Part shown: positions 10,800 to 22,891 of the stretch, in pieces | Layout: each line of letters starts with the position of its first letter | How positions within the stretch are numbered: the first letter of the stretch is position 1 | From: Phalacrocorax aristotelis | Taxonomy: Eukaryota; Chordata; Aves; Suliformes; Phalacrocoracidae | NCBI RefSeq assembly: GCF_949628215.1 | Contig: NW_027441200.1 | Location: forward strand, 48,826 to 112,825 | Direction: 5' to 3' | DNA: 64,000 bases | Program-made: the position numbers and the translations under genes | Notes under the pieces: model-generated | Databases searched by the model: none | Seen by the model: the letters and a program-made list of their open reading frames with translations, nothing else | Told to the model about the DNA's origin: nothing

Positions 10800-13700
10800 T
10801 GTTTGTCCTCAACTATCTCTGTCCAGCTCCTTGCTGCTATGTTTTATTGCCCAATTTCCTCCCTCTCTGTCTTGGGAGCCCGTTGCTGTTGGTTTTTTCA
10901 CTTGTTTCTTCGTTTGTCTCTGTCTGCCTCCCAGTGCCGGATCTTTAATTCCTCCTTCCCCGTAGGCCGCTGTTCCTTTTTTCCATACTACATTGTGTTC
11001 TCTTTGGCCTCCTTTTCTTATTCATCGGCTCCCTCCTCGCTGCCCCGTGGCCCGTCCCCATTTTATTGTTGCCTCTCTCTCCCTCTCTCTGGCTTCTTGC
11101 CCCTGTTTTTAAACGTCTTCCCTCTCTTCCCTTTTGGCCGTGTGATCTTTAGCCTTTCTCCATCTCTTTCCGCCCAGCTCTCCGTGTCTATCGTTAATTC
11201 TTCCCTCTCTGCCCTGTAGCCTGTAGCTTTTGTCCTTTCTGGCTTCCCCATGTCCCTATTTTAGAATTGTTTCGCTCTTCTTTCTGTACGCATTGCGAGT
11301 CCTTTTGCTCTCCATCTCCCTTTTGATGTATTTTCTTTTTCCTCTGGCTCCCTGTCCCTAATGGTTAATTCTCTCCCTGCTCATGCTCTGTACCACGTAG
11401 CCCCATGGTTTGTTTTGAGGTCTTCCCTACCCCGGCCCCTTCCCTCCGTCGTTGGCTCTCTCGGCTCCCTGTCCCCGTGGCTTCATTCTTCCCTCTCTGC
11501 CCTGTTCTTGTCGCTTTTCTTGTCTTCCTCCATCTCGCTCGGTTCAGCTTTCTGCCCCTATTCTTCTTTCCTCCCTCGCTGTTGTGCTGCCTGCCCCAGC
11601 TTCTTTGTGCGTTTCCAGCCTGCTCCTCACCGTTCTTTCTTGGTCTCTGTCCTGCTCTTCCCCTCTCTGCTGCTTTTATCTCTACCTCTGACAGGCTCCC
11701 TCTCTGTGTTCTAATTCCATGTTCTCTTTCACGTAGACCCGTGCTGTTTGTTTGTCCTCAACTATCTCTGTCCCGCTCCTTGCTGCTATGTTTTATTGCC
11801 CAATTTCCTCCCTCTCTGTCTTGGTAGCCCATTGCTGTAGGTTTTTTCACTTGTTTCTTCGTTTGTCTCTGTCTGCCTCCCAGTGCCTGATCTTTAATTC
11901 CTCCTTCCCCGTAGGCCGCTGTTCCTTTTTCCATACTACATTGTGTTCTCTTTGGCCTCCTTTTCTTATTCATCGGTTCCCTCCTCGCTGCCCCGTGGCC
12001 CGTCCCCATTTTATTTTTGCCTCTCTCTCCCTCTCTCTGGCTTCTTGCCCCTGTTTTTAAACTTCCTGCCTCTCTTCCCTGTTGGCCGTGTGATCTTTAG
12101 CCTTTCTCCATCTCTTTCCGCCCAGCTCTCTGTGTCTATCGTTAATTCTTCCCTCTCTGCCCTGTAGCCTGTAGCTTTTGTCCTTTCTGGCTTCCCCATG
12201 TCCCTATTTTAGAATTGTTCCGCTCTTCTTTCTGTACGCATTGCGATTCCTTTTGCTCTCCATCTCCCTTTTGGTGTATTTTCTTTTTCCTCTGGCTCCC
12301 TGTCCCTAATGGTTAATTCTCTCCCTGCTCATGCTCTGTACCACGTAGCCCCATGGTTTGTTTTGAGGTCTTCCCTACCCCGGCCCCTTCCCTCCGTCGT
12401 TGGCTCTCTCGGATCCCTGTCCCCGTGGCTTCATTCTTCCCTCTCTGCCCTGTTCTTGTCGCTTTTCTTGTCTTTCTCCATCTCGCTCGGTTCAGCTTTC
12501 TGCCCCTATTCTTCTTTCCTCACTCGCTGTTGTGCTGCCTGCCCCAGCTTCTTTGTGCGTTTCCAGCCTGCTCCTCATCGTTCTTTCTTGGTCTCTGTCC
12601 TGCTCTTCCCCTCTTTGCTGCTTTTATCTCTACCTCTGACAGGCTCCCTCTCTGTTCTAATTCCATGTTCTCTTTCACGTAGACCTGTGCTGTTTGTTTG
12701 TCCTCAACTATCTCTGTCCAGCTCCTTGCTGCTATGTTTTATTGCCCAATTTCCTCCCTCTCTGTCTTGGTAGCCCGTTGCTGTTGGTTTTTTCACTTGT
12801 TTCTTCGTTTGTCTCTGTCTGCCTCCCAGTGCCGGATCTTTAATTCCTCCTTCCCCGTAGGCCGCTGTTCCTTTTTTCCATACTACATTGTGTTCTCTTT
12901 GGCCTCCTTTTCTTATTCATCGGCTCCCTCCTCGCTGCCCCGTGGCCCGTCCCCATTTTATTGTTGCCTCTCTCTCCCTCTCTCTGGCTTCTTGCCCCTG
13001 TTTTTAAACGTCTTCCCTCTCTTCCATTTTGGCCGTGTGATCTTTAGCCTTTCTCCATCTCTTTCCGCCCAGCTCTCTGTGTCTATCGTTAATTCTTCCC
13101 TCTCTGCCCTGTAGCCTGTAGCTTTTGTCCTTTCTGGCTTCCCCATGTCCCTATTTTAGAATTGTTTCGCTCTTCTTTCTGTACACATTGCGATTCCTTT
13201 TGCTCTCCATCTCCCTTTTGGTGTATTTTCTTTTTCCTCTGGCTCCCTGTCCCTGATTGCTAATTCTCTCCCTGCTCATGCTCTGTACCACGTAGCCCCA
13301 TGGTTTGTTTTGTGGTGTTCCTTACCCCGGCCCCTTCCCTCTGTCGTTGGCTGTCTCGGATCCCTGTCCCCGTGGCTTCATTCTTCCCTCTCTGCCCTGT
13401 TCTTGTCGCTTTTCTTGTCTTCCTCCATCTCGCTCGCTCAGCTTTCTGCCCCTATTCTTCTTTCCTCACTCGCTGTTGTGCTGCCTGCCCCAGGTTCTTT
13501 GTGCGTTTCCAGCCTGCTCCTCATCGTTCTTTCTTGGTCTCTGTCCTGCTCTTACCTCTTTCTGCTGCCTCTCTTCCCCTCTCTGCTGCTTTTATCTCCA
13601 CCTCTGACAGGCTCCCTCTCTGTGTTCTAATTCCAAGTTCTCTTTCACATAGACCCGTGCTGTTTGTTTGTCCTCAACTCTTCTGTCCAGCTCCTTGCTG

Positions 13701-14030
13701 CTATATTTCCTCGTCTCCTCCCTGTCTGTCTTGGTAGCCCATTGCTGTTGGTTTTTTCACTTGTTTCTTCGTCTCTGTCTGCCTCCCAGTGCCTGATCTT
13801 TAATTCCTCCTTCCCCGTAGGCCGCTGTTCCTTTTTTCCATACTACATTGTGTTCTCTTTGGCCTCCTTTTCTTATTCATCGGCTCCCTCCTCGCTGCCC
13901 CGTGGCCCGTCCCCATTTTATTGTTGCCTCTCTCTCCCTCTCTCTGGCTTCTTGCCCCTGTTTTTAAAGTCTTCCCTCTCTTCCATTTTGGCCGTGTGAT
14001 CTTTAGCCTTTCTCCATCTCTTTCCGCCCA
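10800..14030. repeat. 3.8-kb higher-order repeat, copy 1
   Basis: This interval and 14600-17830 are practically identical at a constant offset of 3800 bp, which equals four monomers of about 946, 948, 947 and 959 bp. Shared rare variants include the TTGATGTATTTT phrase, the monomer with a 22-bp extra segment near 13553, and its shortened segment near 13765. Approximate limits are set by the first private differences seen. Confidence 0.85.
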
Positions 14031-14599
14031 GCTCTCCGTGTCTATCGTTAATTCTTCCCTCTCTGCCCTGTAGCCTGTAGCGTTTGTCCTTTCTGGCTTC
14101 CCCATGTCCCTATTTTAGAATTGTTTCGCTCTTCTTTCTGTACGCATTGCGATTCCTTTTGCTCTCCATCTCCCTTTTGGTGTATTTTCTTTTTCCTCTG
14201 GCTCCCTGTCCCTAATGGTTAATTCTCTCCCTGCTCATGCTCTGTACCACGTAGCCCCATGGTTTGTTTTGAGGTCTTCCCTACCCCGGCCCCTTCCCTC
14301 CGTCGTTGGCTCTCTCGGATCCCTGTCCCCGTGGCTTCATTCTTCCCTCTCTGCCCTGTTCTTGTCGCTTTTCTTGTCTTTCTCCATCTCGCTCGGTTCA
14401 GCTTTCTGCCCCATTCTTCTTTCCTCCCTCGCTGTTGTGCTGCCTGCCCCAGGTTCTTTGTGCGTTTCCAGCCTGCTCCTCATCGTTCTTTCTTGGTCTC
14501 TGTCCTGCTCTTCCCCTCTTTGCTGCTTTTATCTCTACCTCTGACAGGCTCCCTCTCTGTTCTAATTCCATGTTCTCTTTCACGTAGACCTGTGCTGTT

Positions 14600-17500
14600 T
14601 GTTTGTCCTCAACTATCTCTGTCCAGCTCCTTGCTGCTATGTTTTATTGCCCAATTTCCTCCCTCTCTGTCTTGGGAGCCCGTTGCTGTTGGTTTTTTCA
14701 CTTGTTTCTTCGTTTGTCTCTGTCTGCCTCCCAGTGCCGGATCTTTAATTCCTCCTTCCCCGTAGGCCGCTGTTCCTTTTTTCCATACTACATTGTGTTC
14801 TCTTTGGCCTCCTTTTCTTATTCATCGGCTCCCTCCTCGCTGCCCCGTGGCCCGTCCCCATTTTATTGTTGCCTCTCTCTCCCTCTCTCTGGCTTCTTGC
14901 CCCTGTTTTTAAACGTCTTCCCTCTCTTCCCTTTTGGCCGTGTGATCTTTAGCCTTTCTCCATCTCTTTCCGCCCAGCTCTCCGTGTCTATCGTTAATTC
15001 TTCCCTCTCTGCCCTGTAGCCTGTAGCTTTTGTCCTTTCTGGCTTCCCCATGTCCCTATTTTAGAATTGTTTCGCTCTTCTTTCTGTACGCATTGCGAGT
15101 CCTTTTGCTCTCCATCTCCCTTTTGATGTATTTTCTTTTTCCTCTGGCTCCCTGTCCCTAATGGTTAATTCTCTCCCTGCTCATGCTCTGTACCACGTAG
15201 CCCCATGGTTTGTTTTGAGGTCTTCCCTACCCCGGCCCCTTCCCTCCGTCGTTGGCTCTCTCGGCTCCCTGTCCCCGTGGCTTCATTCTTCCCTCTCTGC
15301 CCTGTTCTTGTCGCTTTTCTTGTCTTCCTCCATCTCGCTCGGTTCAGCTTTCTGCCCCTATTCTTCTTTCCTCCCTCGCTGTTGTGCTGCCTGCCCCAGC
15401 TTCTTTGTGCGTTTCCAGCCTGCTCCTCACCGTTCTTTCTTGGTCTCTGTCCTGCTCTTCCCCTCTCTGCTGCTTTTATCTCTACCTCTGACAGGCTCCC
15501 TCTCTGTGTTCTAATTCCATGTTCTCTTTCACGTAGACCCGTGCTGTTTGTTTGTCCTCAACTATCTCTGTCCCGCTCCTTGCTGCTATGTTTTATTGCC
15601 CAATTTCCTCCCTCTCTGTCTTGGTAGCCCATTGCTGTAGGTTTTTTCACTTGTTTCTTCGTTTGTCTCTGTCTGCCTCCCAGTGCCTGATCTTTAATTC
15701 CTCCTTCCCCGTAGGCCGCTGTTCCTTTTTCCATACTACATTGTGTTCTCTTTGGCCTCCTTTTCTTATTCATCGGTTCCCTCCTCGCTGCCCCGTGGCC
15801 CGTCCCCATTTTATTTTTGCCTCTCTCTCCCTCTCTCTGGCTTCTTGCCCCTGTTTTTAAACTTCCTGCCTCTCTTCCCTGTTGGCCGTGTGATCTTTAG
15901 CCTTTCTCCATCTCTTTCCGCCCAGCTCTCTGTGTCTATCGTTAATTCTTCCCTCTCTGCCCTGTAGCCTGTAGCTTTTGTCCTTTCTGGCTTCCCCATG
16001 TCCCTATTTTAGAATTGTTCCGCTCTTCTTTCTGTACGCATTGCGATTCCTTTTGCTCTCCATCTCCCTTTTGGTGTATTTTCTTTTTCCTCTGGCTCCC
16101 TGTCCCTAATGGTTAATTCTCTCCCTGCTCATGCTCTGTACCACGTAGCCCCATGGTTTGTTTTGAGGTCTTCCCTACCCCGGCCCCTTCCCTCCGTCGT
16201 TGGCTCTCTCGGATCCCTGTCCCCGTGGCTTCATTCTTCCCTCTCTGCCCTGTTCTTGTCGCTTTTCTTGTCTTTCTCCATCTCGCTCGGTTCAGCTTTC
16301 TGCCCCTATTCTTCTTTCCTCACTCGCTGTTGTGCTGCCTGCCCCAGCTTCTTTGTGCGTTTCCAGCCTGCTCCTCATCGTTCTTTCTTGGTCTCTGTCC
16401 TGCTCTTCCCCTCTTTGCTGCTTTTATCTCTACCTCTGACAGGCTCCCTCTCTGTTCTAATTCCATGTTCTCTTTCACGTAGACCTGTGCTGTTTGTTTG
16501 TCCTCAACTATCTCTGTCCAGCTCCTTGCTGCTATGTTTTATTGCCCAATTTCCTCCCTCTCTGTCTTGGTAGCCCGTTGCTGTTGGTTTTTTCACTTGT
16601 TTCTTCGTTTGTCTCTGTCTGCCTCCCAGTGCCGGATCTTTAATTCCTCCTTCCCCGTAGGCCGCTGTTCCTTTTTTCCATACTACATTGTGTTCTCTTT
16701 GGCCTCCTTTTCTTATTCATCGGCTCCCTCCTCGCTGCCCCGTGGCCCGTCCCCATTTTATTGTTGCCTCTCTCTCCCTCTCTCTGGCTTCTTGCCCCTG
16801 TTTTTAAACGTCTTCCCTCTCTTCCATTTTGGCCGTGTGATCTTTAGCCTTTCTCCATCTCTTTCCGCCCAGCTCTCTGTGTCTATCGTTAATTCTTCCC
16901 TCTCTGCCCTGTAGCCTGTAGCTTTTGTCCTTTCTGGCTTCCCCATGTCCCTATTTTAGAATTGTTTCGCTCTTCTTTCTGTACACATTGCGATTCCTTT
17001 TGCTCTCCATCTCCCTTTTGGTGTATTTTCTTTTTCCTCTGGCTCCCTGTCCCTGATTGCTAATTCTCTCCCTGCTCATGCTCTGTACCACGTAGCCCCA
17101 TGGTTTGTTTTGTGGTGTTCCTTACCCCGGCCCCTTCCCTCTGTCGTTGGCTGTCTCGGATCCCTGTCCCCGTGGCTTCATTCTTCCCTCTCTGCCCTGT
17201 TCTTGTCGCTTTTCTTGTCTTCCTCCATCTCGCTCGCTCAGCTTTCTGCCCCTATTCTTCTTTCCTCACTCGCTGTTGTGCTGCCTGCCCCAGGTTCTTT
17301 GTGCGTTTCCAGCCTGCTCCTCATCGTTCTTTCTTGGTCTCTGTCCTGCTCTTACCTCTTTCTGCTGCCTCTCTTCCCCTCTCTGCTGCTTTTATCTCCA
17401 CCTCTGACAGGCTCCCTCTCTGTGTTCTAATTCCAAGTTCTCTTTCACATAGACCCGTGCTGTTTGTTTGTCCTCAACTCTTCTGTCCAGCTCCTTGCTG

Positions 17501-17830
17501 CTATATTTCCTCGTCTCCTCCCTGTCTGTCTTGGTAGCCCATTGCTGTTGGTTTTTTCACTTGTTTCTTCGTCTCTGTCTGCCTCCCAGTGCCTGATCTT
17601 TAATTCCTCCTTCCCCGTAGGCCGCTGTTCCTTTTTTCCATACTACATTGTGTTCTCTTTGGCCTCCTTTTCTTATTCATCGGCTCCCTCCTCGCTGCCC
17701 CGTGGCCCGTCCCCATTTTATTGTTGCCTCTCTCTCCCTCTCTCTGGCTTCTTGCCCCTGTTTTTAAAGTCTTCCCTCTCTTCCATTTTGGCCGTGTGAT
17801 CTTTAGCCTTTCTCCATCTCTTTCCGCCCA
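14600..17830. repeat. 3.8-kb higher-order repeat, copy 2
   Basis: This is the second copy of the four-monomer block starting near 10800 (offset 3800 bp). Differences from copy 1 reappear near 17832 and 17880, marking the right limit. It points to a recent unequal exchange or segmental duplication inside the array. Confidence 0.85.
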
Positions 17831-20495
17831 GCTCTCTGTGTCTATCGTTAATTCTTCCCTCTCTGCCCTGTAGCCTGTAGCTTTTGTCCTTTCTGGCTTC
17901 CCCATGTCCCTATTTTAGAATTGTTTCGCTCTTCTTTCTGTACGCATTGCGAGTCCTTTTGCTCTCCATCTCCCTTTTGATGTATTTTCTTTTTCCTCTG
18001 GCTCCCTGTCCCTAATGGTTAATTCTCTCCCTGCTCATGCTCTGTACCACGTAGCCCCATGGTTTGTTTTGAGGTCTTCCCTACCCCGGCCCCTTCCCTC
18101 CGTCGTTGGCTCTCATGGATCCCTGTCCCCGTGGCTTCATTCTTCCCTCTCTGCCCTGTTCTTGTCGCTTTTCTTGTCTTCCTCCATCTCGCTCGGTTCA
18201 GCTTTCTGCCCCTATTCTTCTTTCCTCCCTCGCTGTTGTGCTGCCTGCCCCAGCTTCTTTGTGCGTTTCCAGCCTGCTCCTCACCGTTCTTTCTTGGTCT
18301 CTGTCCTGCTCTTCCCCTCTCTGCTGCTTTTATCTCCACCTCTGACAGGCTCCCTCTCTGTGTTCTAATTCCATGTTCTCTTTCACGTAGACCCGTGCTG
18401 TTTGTTTGTCCTCATCTCTCTCTGTCCAGCTCCTTGCTGCTATGTTTTATTGCCCAATTTCCTCCCTCTCTGTCTTGGTAGCCCGTTGCTGTTGGTTTTT
18501 TCACTTGTTTCTTCGTTTGTCTCTGTCTGCCTCCCAGTGTCTGATCTTTAATTCCTCCTTCCCCGTAGGCCGCTGTTCCTTTTTTCCATACTACATTGTG
18601 TTCTCTTTGGCCTCCTTTTCTTATTCATCGGTTCCCTCCTCGCTGCCCCGTGGCCCGTCCCCATTTTATTGTTGCCTCTCTCTCCCTCTCTCTGGCTTCT
18701 TGCCCCTGTTTTTAAACTTCCTGCCTCTCTTCCCTGTTGGCCGTGTGATCTTTAGCCTTTCTCCATCTCTTTCCGCCCAGCTCTCCGTGTCTATCGTTAA
18801 TTCTTCCCTCTCTGCCCTGTAGCCTGTAGCGTTTGTCCTTTCTGGCTTCCCCATGTCCCTATTTTAGAATTGTTTCGCTCTTCTTTCTGTACGCATTGCG
18901 ATTCCTTTTGCTCTCCATCTCCCTTTTGGTGTATTTTCTTTTTCCTCTGGCTCCCTGTCCCTGATTGCTAATTCTCTCCCTGCTCATGCTCTGTACCACG
19001 TAGCCCCATGGTTTGTTTTGTGGTGTTCCTTACCCCGGCCCCTTTTCTCCGTCGTTGGCTCTCTCGGATCCCTGTCCCCGTGGCTTCATTCTTCCCTCTC
19101 TGCCCTGTTCTTGTCGCTTTTCTTGTCTTCCTCCATCTCGCTCGCTCAGCTTTCTGCCCCTATTCTTCTTTCCTCCCTCGCTGTTGTGCTGCCTGCCCCA
19201 GGTTCTTTGTGCGTTTCCAGCCTGCTCCTCACCGTTCTTTCTTGGTCTCTGTCCTGCTCTTCCCCTCTCTGCTGCTTTTATCTGCACCTCTGACAGGCTC
19301 CCTCTCTGTGTTCTAATTCCATGTTTTCTTTCACGTAGACCCGTGCTATTTGTTTGTCCTCAAGTATCTCTGTCCCGCTCCTTGCTGCTATGTTTTATTG
19401 TCCAATTTCCTCCCTCTCTGTCTTGGTAGCCCATTGCTGTTGGTTTTTTTCACTTGTTTCTTCGTTTGTCTCTGTCTGCCTCCCAGTGCCGGATCTTTAA
19501 TTCCTCCTTCCCCGTAGGCCGCTGTTCCTTTTTTCCATACTACATTGTGTTCTCTTTGGCCTCCTTTTCTTATTCATCGGCTCCCTCCTCGCTGCCCCGT
19601 GGCCCGTCCCCATTTTATTGTTGCCTCTCTCTCCCTCTCTCTGGCTTCTTGCCCCTGTTTTTAAACTTCCTGCCTCTCTTCCCTGTTGGCCGTGTGATCT
19701 TTAGCCTTTCTCCATCTCTTTCCGCCCAGCTCTCTGTGTCTATCGTTAATTCTTCCCTCTCTGCCCTGTAGCCTGTAGCGTTTGTCCTTTCTGGCTTCCC
19801 CATGTCCCTATTTTAGAATTGTTTCGCTCTTCTTTCTGTACGCATTGCGATTCCTTTTGCTCTCCATCTCCCTTTTGGTGTATTTTCTTTTTCCTCTGGC
19901 TCCCTGTCCCTAATGGTTAATTCTCTCCCTGCTCATGCTCTGTACCACGTAGCCCCATGGTTTGTTTTGAGGTCTTCCCTACCCCGGCCCCTTCCCTCCG
20001 TCGTTGGCTCTCTCGGATCCCTGTCCCCGTGGCTTCATTCTTCCCTCTCTGCCCTGTTCTTGTCGCTTTTCTTGTCTTCCTCCATCTCGCTCGCTCAGCT
20101 TTCTGCCCCTATTCTTCTTTCCTCCCTCACTGTTGTGCTGCCTGCCCCAGCTTCTTTGTGCGTTTCCAGCCTGCTCCTCATCCTTCTTTGTTGGTATCTG
20201 TCCTGCTCGTCCCTCTTTCTGCTGCGTCTCTTCCCCTCTCTCTGCTGCTTTTATCTCCACCTCAGTCAGGCTCCCTGTCCTTCTCTGGCCATCCTGTTCC
20301 CTGCCTCGTGCCTTCTCACTACACGCACACACGCCCCCCCAACCCGTCCAGCCGCATGCCGCTTTTCTCTTCTCTCCTCCTACTGTCCTGTGCCCTGCTC
20401 CTCACCTTTGGTGGCCTCCCTCTCTGCCCAGCAGCCTGTCGCTCCAGGAGCCAGGCGACGGACGGTCCGCTCCCTGCCAAACCAGGACAAGCGCG

Positions 20496-21036
20496 TGCCG
20501 TGGTTTAGCCCCAGCTGGCAACTCTGCACCAGGGAGCTGCTTGCTCGCTCCACCCTCAGTGGGCTGGGGGAGAGAGCTGGAAGGGTAAAAGTGAGAAAAC
20601 TCATGGGTGTTTAATAGGTAGAGCAACAGCTGTGCGTGGAAGCAAAGCAAGGAATTCATTCACACTCCTTTTCGGTGGGCAGGTGTTGAGCCTTCTCTGG
20701 GAAAGCAGGGCTCTATCATGTGTAATGGTTACTTAGGGAGTGAAATGCCGTAGCCCCTAAGGCCTCCCCCTTCTTCCCCATCTGCATGTACTCAGCGTGA
20801 TGTCAAATGGTATGGAATAGCCCTTTGGTCAGTTAGCTGGGAAAGCTTTCCCAGCTGTGTCCTCTCCCAGCCTACTTGCTGGTGGGGCACTGAGAAAACC
20901 AGAAGAGGCTCTGACTGTGGAAGCAGTGCTCAGCACATCTCTACATTGTTAACGCTGTGTTGAACATCATAAATCCAAAACTTATCCTTTCCTAGCTTCT
21001 ATGGAGAAAATGAGCACTATCCTAGCCAAAACCAGC
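20496..21036 (-). mobile_element. Solo LTR, type A, avian endogenous retrovirus fossil (copy 1)
   Basis: Read on the minus strand, this matches the general pattern of a widespread avian ERV LTR that starts with a CTGGTTTTGGCTGGGATAG-like phrase and ends with a GGTTAAACCACGACA-like phrase. Here the corresponding + strand borders are TGCCGTGGTTTAGCCCC on the left and CTAGCCAAAACCAG on the right. The order of recognisable phrases (TTTAATAGGTA, GGAATTCATTCA, GGTATGGAATAGCCCTTTGG) is the family order. I see no internal retroviral genes next to it. It is an old fossil, carried in all four cassettes, so its insertion predates cassette amplification. The exact family name is not certain. Confidence 0.8.
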
Positions 21037-21653
21037 TCCGTGCGGCTCCGGCAACGGCGGCCGAGGTGGCCTGGGGGCAGGGGGAGCGTTGGGGACCCTG
21101 AGCCACGAATCGCTCCTGGGACTTGTTACATGCACGCTGCCTGCGCAAACACTTGCCCTCTCCTTTGCCCTCGGGGCTGCGTTTGCGCTCCCTTTGCGTG
21201 GGGCAGGGGGCTGTGATGGAGCCCTGGGGAGAAGGTGGTGCACTGTGGGGGTGGGGGAGGGGCCCCCCGTTGCTGCTGTGCCTCAGCTGCGGGCGGGGGC
21301 TGGATGGAGGAGCCCCAGGTGCGGGCAGTGGGGCTGCCGGTGCCGGCTCCTACCTGGAAAAGGGGTGGTGCCCTGCTCCGGGGGGCCAGTGTGAGCCGAG
21401 GGCGGGACGGGGCGGAGCTGTGGCTGAGCGTCAGCGGGCTGCGACTGTAGCGAGGGAGGAGGTGAGCGGGGGCTGGGTGGTGGACGGCTGCGTCCCGGGT
21501 AAAGCCCCGAGGAGGGCTGCGGCGGGGCAGCGCCGGGTCGGAGCGGGCTGTGGGGAGAGCGAGGCTGTGCTGAGGGCTCGGTGGGGCTTCCGGGTGCATC
21601 GGCGGGAAGAACGGTGCCCCGAAGGGTCAGAGAGCGGGGAGGGCGGGCTCGCG

Positions 21654-21674
21654 GCGTGCCGGGAGCTGTAGTCC
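21654..21674 (-). promoter_or_regulatory. ZNF143/SBS-type promoter motif
   Basis: On the minus strand the sequence reads ACTACAGCTCCCGGCACGC, close to the consensus ACTACAAYTCCCAGCATGC bound by ZNF143 in CpG-island promoters. Equivalent sites lie at 26693, 37527 and 42592 in the other cassettes. Confidence 0.65.
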
Positions 21675-21698
21675 CTGTGGCGCGCGGCTGCCGGCCCT

Positions 21699-21708
21699 GT
21701 CACGTGGT
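21699..21708. promoter_or_regulatory. Canonical CACGTG E-box
   Basis: GTCACGTGGT lies 25 bp beyond the ZNF143-type site. USF- or MITF/TFE-like factors are known to bind such a palindrome in CpG-island promoters. The site is present in all four cassettes. Confidence 0.55.
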
Positions 21709-21917
21709 TCGCCGGGGCGCGGCGGGAGGCGCGGTGTTCCGGCGCTCGGGTGCCGGGCGGCCGTGCCGCGTGCGGTACGCGAGGTGTATTTTTGGGGTTG
21801 GATTCGTGTTGATTTCTGGGGGCTTCCAGGTGCGGCCGCTCCCCGAGAAGCGGTGAGTTACCCGGGAGCTGACAGAAGGGAGGAGGAGGATGCTCTTTTC
21901 CCCTGCCCAGGGCGCAG

Positions 21918-21929
21918 AAGATGGCCGCC
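21918..21929 (+). promoter_or_regulatory. YY1-type motif
   Basis: AAGATGGCCGCC matches the YY1 core with an ATG, as often found just downstream of transcription starts. The same motif occurs at 26957 and at the equivalent points in cassettes 3 and 4. Confidence 0.6.
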
Positions 21930-21959
21930 TCCCCGGCTCACCGGAGCTCCCCCTCAGCC

Positions 21960-22212
21960 TCCCCTGGCCCGCCTTGCCCGCGCGCCTGCCCTCCCCTCCC
22001 GCCCCGCGCGCCTGCTCCCCCCGCCCGCCTGCCCCCCCCCGCGCCTGCTCCCCCCGCCCGCCTGCCCCCCCCCGCCCCGCGCGCTTGCCTCGCCCCGCGC
22101 ACCTGCTCCCCCCGCCCGCCTGCCCCGTGCGCCTGCTTCGACCCGCGCGCCTGCCCCCTCCCCCCCACCCCGCGCGCCTGCCCCCCCCCCCCCGCCCCGC
22201 GCGCCTGCCCCC
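21960..22212. repeat. C-rich minisatellite (~27-bp variants), copy 1
   Basis: Runs of C alternate with GCGCGCCTG in units of roughly 20-30 bp. The minus strand is therefore made of closely spaced G runs able to form G-quadruplexes. Cassettes 3 and 4 carry one more 27-bp unit than cassettes 1 and 2, which explains the 5065 versus 5038/5039-bp spacing. Confidence 0.85.
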
Positions 22213-22891
22213 AGCTCCGGCACCTCCCCTGAAGCGTGCTGCGTAGCCCTAGGCCGCCCCCAGGCCCTGTCGTGAAGGCAGCAAGCCGGCCCTCAAGCGC
22301 ACGGGATTCCCCCTCGGCGCAGGGGCCCTTAGCAGTAGCGCGGGGAAGGAGCGGTGTGTCCAGAAGCCCCTGCGGAAGGAGAGGCTTTGGTCAAGGTCGA
22401 TCGACGGTAATGACGGTCGCTGTTTCTTCTTTCCCTCTCCCAGAGACCTTGCTGCGGACGTGGTTGTCTGTCCTTCCCCCGGGGATGCCGTTGACTGTGG
22501 CCGTCTCAGGCTTGCGTGGCTTCTCTCTGCCCGGCCTCGCCGTCCTTGCAGCGCGGGGCCGAAAAGGGATAGACAAAGCCCTTCCCAGCTGTGGACAGGA
22601 GCTGCCTCGGCTGAAGCTGGCGATGCCAACGAAAGGTAAAGAAGAAGAAATTGAAGGCGCTCTGGCTGCCACCTGCCTTCCTGCCGCAGGCAAGAGAGCC
22701 TGTCCCTGCAGGTGAGGAAGGAAGGATCCCCCTTCATAGTCCGCAGCGGGCCAGGCCACCAACGTGCACCGCAGGGTCTGTACGCGTAACCCGGAGTTCG
22801 GTACGGGCGTGTAGTGCACGAGCGAGCTAGGCCACGTGCCTAGGAAGCCTCATCTTGTAAGAGCTGTAAGACACCCATGTATTCTCTTTAG

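Larger units (their letters stand above)
5965..20275. repeat. Tandem array of ~946-bp pyrimidine-rich monomers (about 15 copies)
   Basis: Taking the phrase TGGTTAATTCTCTCCCTG (or its variant TTGCTAATTCTCTCC) as phase, units begin near 6631, 7577, 8523, 9468, 10414, 11361, 12309, 13256, 14215, 15161, 16109, 17056, 18015, 18964 and 19913, giving lengths of 945-959 bp. The + strand is strongly C+T rich. Each monomer contains roughly eleven degenerate 80-95-bp sub-repeats recognisable by a TTTAATTCCTCC-like phrase followed by CTGTAGCC or CCGTAGGCC; anchors in one monomer fall near 6998, 7090, 7178, 7264, 7345 and 7434. Open frames of 60-183 codons recur once per monomer but are proline/serine/leucine-rich low-complexity products, so I call no CDS. 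I see no match to a satellite family I can name. Confidence 0.95.
21037..22891 (+). promoter_or_regulatory. CpG-island-like element, copy 1
   Basis: An abrupt shift to CpG-rich sequence occurs right after LTR A and extends about 1.8 kb. It contains GC boxes (GGGCGG near 21400), a ZNF143-type site, a CACGTG E-box, a YY1 site and a C-rich minisatellite. Several strong splice signals follow on +. This is the architecture of a vertebrate housekeeping-type promoter with the start of a transcription unit. No protein could be recognised in its open frames (for example a 159-codon frame at 22236-22715), so the gene it came from is unknown. Confidence 0.7.

Noticed and set aside
22236-22715. 159-codon frame in the CpG element as a protein-coding gene
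   Set aside because: The frame crosses strong splice signals and overlaps equally long frames on the minus strand, and no domain is recognised. I kept only the candidate transcript.
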